Source: an uncultured Lachnospiraceae bacterium (lineage in GTDB: Bacteria; Bacillota; Clostridia; Lachnospirales; Lachnospiraceae). Taken from it: a DNA stretch of 7,891 nucleotides. Shown here piece by piece: positions 1 through 6,202 of this stretch; position 1 is the first letter of the stretch, and the number at the start of each line of letters is the position of its first letter. Position numbers and translations under genes: made by a program. The notes under the pieces are model-generated. The model saw only the letters and a list, made by a program, of their open reading frames with translations. It was not told where the DNA came from and searched no databases. The stretch covers positions 1-7,891 of the forward strand of contig CABUZU010000091.1 in NCBI GenBank assembly GCA_902496125.1, written 5' to 3'.

Positions 1-3000
1 GCGTCTGATGTAACCGTAGAAGAAATTTACGATGCAAAAGGATATGAACAGTATTGTATTACAAGTTTAATCTGTGATGCACAAGGTACGATTTATTATA
101 AGAATGACTCTGCAAATATTTTAGCAGTAGCAAAGAATGAAGCTCTTATTGATAATGTTAAAGTTACAGGTGGAAATGCTACAATTAGTCCAGAATTTAA
201 ATCAAATGTAAAAGATTATGAAGTAGTAGTAGATAAAGGAACAAAATCTGTTACCCTAAACATTACAAAACAGGCTGATCAAACAGTAACGATAGATGGA
301 AGTGCTTTTACTGGAAGTACAAAACAAGTTGCATTAACAAATGGAAAAGCAACTGTTGAAGTTAAAGCAGCTAAAAATGGTGATAGTAGAACATATAAGT
401 TCTCCATTAGAGAAAAGAGTTCAAATGTTTCTCTTGGGTACTTAGATGTAAATGAAAGTAATAGCCATAGTTCAACATTAAAAGACATTGTAAAGTATAA
501 AGACCACTATATGGTAGCTGGACTTGATTCTACAAGAAGTTTTACTAATATTTGGGCTGATGTTGCAGATAAAAATGCAACAGCAAAATTATATACTGTA
601 AATGGCGTCGATGAAGAACCAGGTACAGAGATTAAGCTTACAGCTTTAAATGGAACCTATAAACGCTATGCTATTTATTGGGGAGATTCAGAAAATAAAT
701 CAGCAGTTATGAGAGTGGAAGTAACAGCTGAGGACGGAAAGACAGTTAAGAATTACTATGTATTATTAACAACAAATGAAACAATTAATTCTTATGACAG
801 CAGTAACTATTATAAATATGACAAAGAGCAGATGCAACAAGCTTGCGAAGATTTATATAGTTATGTAGAACGAGAAGATATTTCAGCTTCTGAGTTAACA
901 CAAAAAATTAAAGCATATAATACACAGACAGACGTAATCAAAGCATTCCAGGATAAGAAAGAATCTGCTTTTAAAGAAATTACACCTAATGATGGCGTAT
1001 ACCGCAAAGAACAACAAAAAGAAGTCGACATTATTCTTAAAGATGTAAAACGTCAACTTCAAACCATCTCAGAAGAAGAAGACTTAGAAACTGTTGTAAA
1101 TCGTGCAAAACTAGATATTTCTAGAATTAAGACCGATGCACAGCTTACCGAAGAAGAAAGCAAAAAGACCCTTTCCATTAGTAAAAAGTCTCTTACTTTA
1201 ATAAATGATGAGACATATCAGTTAACTGCAAAAGCAACTTCAAACGATGAGAGTTTAACTTGCAAGTGGACATCTTCTGATGAAAGTATTGCAACGGTAG
1301 ATGAAACAGGTAAAGTAACAGCCATTAAAGCAGGTGTTGCAAGTATTTCGGTGACCTATGGCGAATTAGAAGAAGTTTGCGTAGTAACTGTAAAACAAGA
1401 AGCAACTCCTAAGAGCCTTACAATAACAGATAAAGATGGTAAACTTACAAGAGGTGGAGCAAGTACCCAAAGCTTCTATAGTTATTTCTATACCAAACCA
1501 ATTGATAAAGAAGATACGGTTCAGTTATCTGCAACCAATGAAGATGGTAAAGATACCACTGTTATTTGGGCCACAAGTGATGGAAGAATTAAGATTTCTA
1601 AGGGTGGACTTTTAACAATTCCTGCAAATGTAACACAGAGTGTTTATTCAAAGATTACAGCAAAATCCATTCATGATAATTCTGTAGTAGCAGAATATCC
1701 TGTTTTTGTTTTGCCACCAATTAAAATTGGAAGTAAATATGAGAATAAAACTCTTGAATTACCAGAAAATGGAATTGAAAATAGAAACGGCGAATACATT
1801 TGTTTAGATGTACAAACTTATGATACCTATGGTCTTACAAAATGGTCTGTTGAAGATGATTCCATCGTATCTATTGATGCAAGCGGAAGAAATGTCTGCT
1901 ATGTATATCCTAAGAAAGCTGGAAGTACAACCGTAACGGTAACCGATGTTGCACATCCAGAAAATACCGCAAGCACAACCGTAACAGTAACAGGTATTAA
2001 AGTAACCGATGAAAAGGGCAACAGTGGTGAAGGATTTGCAAATGTAGGTGACACTGTTAAATTAACAGCTAATACCGAAGATGCCATTACTTGGACAAGC
2101 TCTGATGAGAAGGTAGCAACGGTTGAAAATGGCACAGTAAAAGCATTAACTAAAGGTGAAGCAGTGATTACTGCAACAACTGAAAATGCAAAATGTAGCT
2201 ATACCCTAACCGTTGGCGAAGCTGGAAAGGTTTACTTAGATTTATTCTATACAACTGATTATTCAAGACTTTATACCGATGAAGAATGCACAAAGACATT
2301 GAGTACGAAGTCTGTTTACACCAAACCAAGTGCAACATGGACAAGTAGGGTACATGTATTCCCAGTTACTACAACTGAAAATACTGTTTTATATGCAAAA
2401 GAAGGAACAAGCAATTTAATTGCAAGCTTTGGTACAAATTTTGATACCACTAAGGTAAAAGCACAGCTAATTCAAAATGAACAAGTAACGGAATTAAAAT
2501 CTGAAACAACCAAATCCGTTACGATGAAAACAGGAACAAATAAATTTACAATTCGTGTAATCTCATTAGCAGATGAGAAAAATTACACCGATTATAACTT
2601 TACTGTAACAAGAGCAGCTTCTTCAACTGCTACATTAAAGAGTGCAACAGTGAAACCATATGAAAGACAGCTAAATACTACAAAGAAATTCTATAGTGTA
2701 TTAGCAAAACGTTCTGTTACAGAAGGTACTCTATTCCGTGCACAAGAAGATGGAATGGCAACAAGTACAACTGGATTTAATGTAAATTGGAAAGATTATC
2801 ATGCATACTTATACAGTGATGCAAAAAAAGCTGCAATTACATTATCTGCAACTGATACTGCAACTGGACACATTGCTTATTCAAACGATGATGGTAAGAC
2901 CTTTACAGAAGGCGTTGGAACCATTACAACAAAGGCAATTGCTTTTGATAAAGACGTGGCAAAAGTTCTTGTAAAGACCGTATCTGATAAAGAATATGCT

Positions 3001-5886
3001 GCTGCTAAGAAAGAAAATACCGATCCATTTGCAACAGCAAACACTTACACATTCTGGATTGAAAGAATGTCAGCAGATTTTGATTCAAAGACTACAATTG
3101 AAAACTTAAGCTTTGATAAGAATTGTCAAGAATGTAGCCCAAATTATGTAAAAGGTGCTGTAATGGCAGCTGCTTTAGTAGCTCATGACAGCGATACTGC
3201 AACCATTACCTTTAAAGCAAGTGAAAAGGTTGGTGCTTATAAAACTTCTATCTCTGATAGCAACAAATTAACTGCAAAATCGGTAGAAAATGGAATGGCA
3301 ACCTATGAATTAGAAGTTGCAACTCCATTAAAAGAACAAGGAAATCAGATTACTCAAAAGATTGTATTATCTTATCAAGATGAAGAAGGTAATAGAATCG
3401 ATCAAGATTATACCGTATACTTATTTAAGGTTGGAACCACTCATGGTGTATTAAAAGGAACTCCAGATAAGATTGTAGATTATCTGTGCCTAGCAAGTCA
3501 GTATACTTCTGGTGGAAATACTGGTTGGGGAATCTATGGTGTCTTCCCAGAAAAGATTAATATGGGTGCTGGAAACTGGTACACTTGTATTTCACTTGGT
3601 AACTTTGGTGGTTATATGACATTCTACTATGACAACCCAATTACCGATGATGAAAATAATCCATATGGTGTAGACTTTACTGTATTTGGTAACTCGAATG
3701 GTGGAGCTTCCTTTACTGAGCCTGGTAATGTATTAGTATCAGAAGATGGTAAGAAATGGTATACATTAGCTGGTTCTGAACATTATGATGCAAACACTAG
3801 ATGGAACTATGAAGTAACTTATAGTAACAATGCTGGACTAGCAAATTATAAAGATAATGATGGAAATAGTGGCGAAGTAAGTTATAAGAATTCTTTTGGT
3901 GCTATGAAATATCCTACTAAGAACTGCTATCCATTATTTGATTGGAAAGATGGAAATGAAAATGAAATCACTGTATCAGGAACACGTTTATATGGTTCAA
4001 CAGGTAAGAAGGGTGATGGTCTTGAACTAAGCGGAAATGGTGCAATGGCAGCATTCGGCTACGTTGATGTACATAAAAACAGTAGTACTGTAGCAGGTAC
4101 AGGAGAAGATGTGAATTTATTAACTACTCCAGTAGGCAATCCATATATGGCAAACTATGATGGTTATGGCGATGGATTCGATTTAAAATGGGCAGTTGAT
4201 GAGAATGGAAATCCTGTAGATGTAAGCAATATGAAATTCCATTATGTAAAAGTACAGACCGCTTCCTTCATCAATGGTGGAGCAATTGGTGAAAAATCTA
4301 CAGAAGTAAGTGCAATGGTACGTACAACTCCTGAAAAAGAATCTGTTGGAAATACAAAGGCACCAAAATCTATTACAGTAGATGGTAAAGAGATTACATT
4401 ATCAGAAGATAAGAATGTTTACTATGCATCTGTAAAAGATGATTCTAATTACACTGTAGAAGTAACACCTGAATCAGAAGATGCAAACGTATACATTAAT
4501 AATGAACGTACTTTAACAAGAAAATACGATGCACTTCCAGATAAAGGAATTGTACGTATTATCGTTCAAGATGGCAAGAAGAACCCTGTAATTTATTACA
4601 TCCATGTAATAAAAGCAAGTGAATCTTCAGCAGAAGCTGTTGTTGCAGCATTAGATAGTTTAGGCAAAGTAACTCTTGATAAAGAAACTCAGGTTAAAGA
4701 AATTCGTAAGATGTACGATGCTCTTTCTAAAGAAGAACAAGAAAAAGTAACCAATATTGACGTATTAACAAAGGCTGAAAACCAGATTGTTATCTTAGAA
4801 GCAGAAGATAAGATTGCAAATGCACAGGATGAAAAATCTTATGAAGAAGCAAAGGCTGCCTTTGATGCTTTAACCAATGAACAAAAGGCACAGTTAAAAG
4901 ATGCAGGTGCTTTTGAGGCAGCTTATGTATCGAATAGAATTGAACAAATTGGTGAAGTTTCATTAGAAAACAAAGAAGTTGTAGAAGAAGCTCGTAAAGC
5001 TTATGAGGCATTATCAAAAGCAGATAAGAAGAAAGTAACCAATTATCAAACCCTTGTTAATGCAGAATTAGTTCTTGAGAATCTGTCTATGAAGAAAGAT
5101 TTCGAAGAAAAAGATAAAGCCAATAAAGACCAATTAGAAAAGGTTCGTTTTGCAACCGCAGATATTACCTTATCTACAAATAGTTATACTTATAATGGTA
5201 AAGAAAGAACACCGAAGGTAACCGTAGTAGTAGAAGGTAAGATCTTAGTAAAAGATACCGATTACACCGTTACTTATAAGAATAACAAAAATGCAGGACA
5301 AGCAAGCGTTATCATTACAGGTATTGGAACTTATAAAGGTGCTAAGACTTTAACGAAGAACTTTGTAATTAAAGCAAAGAAGATTTCTACTTATACCTTA
5401 TCTAAGACAAGCTATATTTATAACGGTAAGGCTAAAAAACCTAGCGTTGTAGTAAAAGCAGCTGATACAGTATTAAAGAAAAATACCGACTACACTGTAA
5501 CTTATAAGAATAATAAAAAAGTAGGTAAAGCATCGGTTGTTATTACAGGTAAAGGAAATTATTTGGGAACTAAAACTTTAACCTTTAAGATTAATCCAAA
5601 ATCTACCTCATTAAAGACTTTAAAAGCAGGCAAGAAACAGATCACTGTAACTTGGAAAAAATCAAGTGTTAAAGTAACAGGATATCAAGTAATGTATGCG
5701 ACAAATAAGAGCTTTACAAAAGGTAAGAAGCAAATTACCGTAAAAGGAACTACTAAAACAATACAGACGATTGAGAAGTTATCTGCTAAGAAACGCTACT
5801 ATGCGAAGGTTAGAACCTATCAGACTGTAGATGGCAAGAATTATTATTCTTCTTGGTCAAAAGCAAAATCTGTAACAACGAAATAA
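1..5886 (+). CDS. Giant multidomain cell-surface protein (Big_2 / cadherin-like / FN3 modules), 5' end missing
   Basis: The frame is open from the first base to the TAA at 5884-5886, giving 1,961 residues and no start codon of its own. The ATG at 511 is an internal Met: it has no Shine-Dalgarno sequence, and the 170 codons before it encode a continuous beta-sandwich module. Modules by window residue: cadherin-like 46-139 and about 141-258; helical, charged 260-389; four Big_2-type Ig folds 390-740, with hallmarks such as WTSSDESIATV and WTSSDEKVATV; further beta modules 741-1152; an unnamed NPYGVDFTVFGN domain 1153-1444; cadherin-like about 1446-1540; helical repeats 1545-1695; two YNGK repeats 1720-1868; FN3-like 1869-1961. 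There is no C-terminal LPXTG, SLH domain or membrane segment, so attachment is unexplained unless the missing N-terminus provides it. The architecture implies an exported adhesin or ligand-binding protein. The substrate is unknown. A terminator follows 9 bases after the stop. Confidence 0.93.
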   Translation, partial: ASDVTVEEIYDAKGYEQYCITSLICDAQGTIYYKNDSANILAVAKNEALIDNVKVTGGNATISPEFKSNVKDYEVVVDKGTKSVTLNITKQADQTVTIDGSAFTGSTKQVALTNGKATVEVKAAKNGDSRTYKFSIREKSSNVSLGYLDVNESNSHSSTLKDIVKYKDHYMVAGLDSTRSFTNIWADVADKNATAKLYTVNGVDEEPGTEIKLTALNGTYKRYAIYWGDSENKSAVMRVEVTAEDGKTVKNYYVLLTTNETINSYDSSNYYKYDKEQMQQACEDLYSYVEREDISASELTQKIKAYNTQTDVIKAFQDKKESAFKEITPNDGVYRKEQQKEVDIILKDVKRQLQTISEEEDLETVVNRAKLDISRIKTDAQLTEEESKKTLSISKKSLTLINDETYQLTAKATSNDESLTCKWTSSDESIATVDETGKVTAIKAGVASISVTYGELEEVCVVTVKQEATPKSLTITDKDGKLTRGGASTQSFYSYFYTKPIDKEDTVQLSATNEDGKDTTVIWATSDGRIKISKGGLLTIPANVTQSVYSKITAKSIHDNSVVAEYPVFVLPPIKIGSKYENKTLELPENGIENRNGEYICLDVQTYDTYGLTKWSVEDDSIVSIDASGRNVCYVYPKKAGSTTVTVTDVAHPENTASTTVTVTGIKVTDEKGNSGEGFANVGDTVKLTANTEDAITWTSSDEKVATVENGTVKALTKGEAVITATTENAKCSYTLTVGEAGKVYLDLFYTTDYSRLYTDEECTKTLSTKSVYTKPSATWTSRVHVFPVTTTENTVLYAKEGTSNLIASFGTNFDTTKVKAQLIQNEQVTELKSETTKSVTMKTGTNKFTIRVISLADEKNYTDYNFTVTRAASSTATLKSATVKPYERQLNTTKKFYSVLAKRSVTEGTLFRAQEDGMATSTTGFNVNWKDYHAYLYSDAKKAAITLSATDTATGHIAYSNDDGKTFTEGVGTITTKAIAFDKDVAKVLVKTVSDKEYAAAKKENTDPFATANTYTFWIERMSADFDSKTTIENLSFDKNCQECSPNYVKGAVMAAALVAHDSDTATITFKASEKVGAYKTSISDSNKLTAKSVENGMATYELEVATPLKEQGNQITQKIVLSYQDEEGNRIDQDYTVYLFKVGTTHGVLKGTPDKIVDYLCLASQYTSGGNTGWGIYGVFPEKINMGAGNWYTCISLGNFGGYMTFYYDNPITDDENNPYGVDFTVFGNSNGGASFTEPGNVLVSEDGKKWYTLAGSEHYDANTRWNYEVTYSNNAGLANYKDNDGNSGEVSYKNSFGAMKYPTKNCYPLFDWKDGNENEITVSGTRLYGSTGKKGDGLELSGNGAMAAFGYVDVHKNSSTVAGTGEDVNLLTTPVGNPYMANYDGYGDGFDLKWAVDENGNPVDVSNMKFHYVKVQTASFINGGAIGEKSTEVSAMVRTTPEKESVGNTKAPKSITVDGKEITLSEDKNVYYASVKDDSNYTVEVTPESEDANVYINNERTLTRKYDALPDKGIVRIIVQDGKKNPVIYYIHVIKASESSAEAVVAALDSLGKVTLDKETQVKEIRKMYDALSKEEQEKVTNIDVLTKAENQIVILEAEDKIANAQDEKSYEEAKAAFDALTNEQKAQLKDAGAFEAAYVSNRIEQIGEVSLENKEVVEEARKAYEALSKADKKKVTNYQTLVNAELVLENLSMKKDFEEKDKANKDQLEKVRFATADITLSTNSYTYNGKERTPKVTVVVEGKILVKDTDYTVTYKNNKNAGQASVIITGIGTYKGAKTLTKNFVIKAKKISTYTLSKTSYIYNGKAKKPSVVVKAADTVLKKNTDYTVTYKNNKKVGKASVVITGKGNYLGTKTLTFKINPKSTSLKTLKAGKKQITVTWKKSSVKVTGYQVMYATNKSFTKGKKQITVKGTTKTIQTIEKLSAKKRYYAKVRTYQTVDGKNYYSSWSKAKSVTTK
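136..774 (+). other. Two N-terminal cadherin-like beta-sandwich modules
   Basis: Residues 46-139 read like the cadherin-like beta-sandwich family (Pfam PF12733 by recall). They show an opening NVKVTGG strand, then SPEF, then DYEVVVDKGTKSVTLNI, and a closing TYKFSIRE strand. Residues 141-258 repeat the same logic more loosely, ending with VRVEVTAEDGKTVKNYY-type alternation (seen as MRVEVTAEDG then NYYVLL). These modules are usually spacers in long bacterial surface proteins. Both sit upstream of or across the Met at 511, which shows that the coding frame continues to the left edge. Confidence 0.7.
1168..2220 (+). repeat. Tandem array of about four Big_2-type Ig-like domains
   Basis: Four consecutive Ig-like units cover about 1168-1395, 1411-1710, 1729-1995 and 1996-2220. 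Units 1 and 4 are textbook Big_2, with a QLTA or KLTA strand, a WTSSDE turn, ATV, then GKVTAIKAG or GTVKALTKG and a closing beta strand. Units 2 and 3 are more divergent, with WATSDGRIKIS and KWSVEDDSIVSID. Such arrays normally act as a stalk that projects functional domains from the cell surface. A binding role cannot be excluded. Confidence 0.8.
3457..4332 (+). other. Uncharacterised surface-protein domain with NPYGVDFTVFGN motif
   Basis: Residues 1153-1444 differ from the flanking repeats: they are rich in Gly, Asn, Trp and Tyr and do not repeat. Landmarks in order are GNFGGYMTFYYDNPI, NPYGVDFTVFGN (3658-3693), EDGKKWYTLAGSEHYD, NYEVTYSN, an Asp-rich DNDGNSGE loop (3853-3876), ISGTRLYGS-like VSGTRLYGS, AAFGYVDV, DGYGDGFDLKWAVDENGNPVD (split here at 4159-4182 and 4189-4221), and FHYVKVQTASFINGGAIGEKSTEV. 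From memory, the same motif order occurs in large surface proteins of Bacteroidota and gut Firmicutes that are annotated only as cell surface protein. I cannot give a family accession. The Asp/Asn loops look like calcium sites. As the only complex non-repeat domain visible, it is the likeliest ligand-binding or functional part of the protein. Confidence 0.6.
4633..5085 (+). repeat. Three helical repeats (YDALSKEEQEKVTN type)
   Basis: Three alpha-helical units of about 47-56 residues lie at about 4633-4800, 4801-4941 and 4942-5085. The cores align as MYDALSKEEQEKVTN, AFDALTNEQKAQLKD and AYEALSKADKKKVTN, each followed by a second helix that begins an asparagine- or alanine-rich turn. The spacing of Ala and Leu predicts small helical hairpins. 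Such units commonly sit as spacers near the C-terminal end of clostridial surface proteins. Their ligand, if any, is unknown. Confidence 0.75.
5158..5604 (+). repeat. Two tandem 74-75-residue YNGK repeats
   Basis: Unit 1 (5158-5382) and unit 2 (5383-5604) align over their whole length: YTYNGKERTPKV with YIYNGKAKKPSV; DTDYTVTYKNNKNAG with NTDYTVTYKNNKKVG; ASVIITGIGTYKGAKTLT with ASVVITGKGNYLGTKTLT. The DNA is also visibly similar, so this is a fairly recent or conserved internal duplication. This pair followed by an FN3-like module is a recurrent C-terminal arrangement in Lachnospiraceae surface proteins (recall). The high lysine content suggests contact with an anionic cell wall polymer. Confidence 0.85.
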
Positions 5887-5895
5887 AAGTTACAA

Positions 5896-5933
5896 GTTGC
5901 CCCGTCCTGCTTTGCAGGATGGGGTAATCTTTT
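5896..5933 (+). terminator. Rho-independent terminator of the surface-protein gene
   Basis: An 11-bp GC-rich stem pairs 5900-5910 (CCCCGTCCTGC) with 5914-5924 (GCAGGATGGGG) around a TTT loop and contains a single G-T wobble. The stem can be extended outward through 5896-5899 with 5925-5928. It is followed by the T-rich tail TAATCTTTT. It begins 9 bases after the TAA of the upstream gene. The tail is interrupted, so termination may be incomplete, but the hairpin stands out strongly against AT-rich surroundings. Confidence 0.85.
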
Positions 5934-5990
5934 GCCCATGGTATTAAAAAATTAAACTACAAGGTGATAGAATTTAAAAATAAATTATAG

Positions 5991-6009
5991 TATAATGTAT
6001 GAACATACA
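5991..6009 (+). promoter_or_regulatory. Secondary -10-like TATAAT overlapping a 14-bp palindrome
   Basis: TATAAT at 5991-5996 lacks a recognisable -35 at the right distance (TAGAAT at 5968-5973). It abuts the perfect palindrome TGTATGAACATACA (5996-6009). The palindrome ends 17 bases before the -35 of the stronger promoter at 6027, a plausible place for a regulator to bind. It matches neither the CtsR nor the CIRCE heat-shock operators as I know them. Chance occurrence in AT-rich DNA is possible. Confidence 0.3.
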
Positions 6010-6026
6010 AAAAATAAAAAAAATTG

Positions 6027-6055
6027 TTGGCATAATTCAACCTTTATGTTATAAT
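6027..6055 (+). promoter_or_regulatory. Sigma-A-type promoter for tig-clpP
   Basis: TTGGCA (6027-6032) and TATAAT (6050-6055) are separated by exactly 17 bases. A TG dinucleotide at 6047-6048 makes an extended -10 element. This is close to the vegetative consensus. A transcript would begin near 6062, leaving a leader of about 140 bases before the tig start. The position downstream of the terminator makes tig-clpP a transcription unit separate from the surface gene. Confidence 0.85.
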
Positions 6056-6068
6056 GATAAACTGCTAA

Positions 6069-6159
6069 GTAGTAGGTTCTAAAGTTGATTTTCTGAAAAG
6101 ATATCCAACTAAAGTGTAGATAGTTGGATATCTTTTCGGAAAATCCAATAGAATACTAC
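6069..6159 (+). promoter_or_regulatory. Long stem-loop in the tig leader RNA
   Basis: The core is a 24-bp stem pairing 6087-6110 with 6122-6145 around an 11-base loop (6111-6121), with one position that is T-G rather than Watson-Crick. It continues outward, with small bulges, through 6084-6086 with 6147-6149, 6077-6080 with 6150-6153, and 6069-6074 with 6154-6159. The whole structure therefore spans about 91 bases, beginning a few bases after the predicted transcription start and ending 27 bases before the Shine-Dalgarno sequence. No T-run follows on either strand, so it is not a normal intrinsic terminator. I do not recognise it as a known riboswitch or T-box. Possible roles are mRNA 5' stabilisation, an RNase III-type processing site or regulated translation. 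Confidence 0.75.
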
Positions 6160-6186
6160 GAAGATAGATTATAAGTATATAGGTTT

Positions 6187-6193
6187 AAGGAGG
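6187..6193 (+). promoter_or_regulatory. Ribosome binding site of tig
   Basis: AAGGAGG lies 9 bases before the ATG at 6203. No other ATG occurs between the predicted transcript start and this one, which fixes the start of trigger factor. Confidence 0.9.
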
Positions 6194-6202
6194 ATACTCA
6201 AA

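Noticed and set aside
1899..2135. Minus-strand open frame of 78 codons inside the Big_2 region
   Set aside because: It is a shadow of a strongly supported + strand gene, with no ribosome binding site or recognisable protein. The same applies to minus-strand frames near 279-488, 4790-5017 and 6871-7167.
5158..5886. LPXTG sorting signal or SLH domains at the C-terminus of the surface protein
   Set aside because: The protein ends SVTTK directly after an FN3-like module, with no LPXTG, hydrophobic stretch or SLH motif.
5994..6053. Small ORF of 19 codons (starting MYEHTKNK) in the intergenic region
   Set aside because: It has no ribosome binding site, overlaps the main promoter and has low-complexity composition.
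6087..6145. Reading the long hairpin as an intrinsic terminator or bidirectional terminator
   Set aside because: No T-run follows the stem on the + strand, and the minus-strand exit is also not T-rich. The upstream gene already has its own GC-rich terminator, and a strong promoter lies between.
6069..6159. Hairpin as a MITE or insertion sequence remnant
   Set aside because: The loop is only 11 bases and I see no clear target-site duplication flanking the arms. Its placement exactly within the leader favours a cis-acting RNA. A genome search for copies would settle it.
5887..6202. CtsR, CIRCE/HrcA or T-box element controlling tig-clpP
   Set aside because: I could not find the GGTCAAA repeats, the TTAGCACTC/GAGTGCTAA pair or a T-box TGGNACCGCG-like sequence in this interval.
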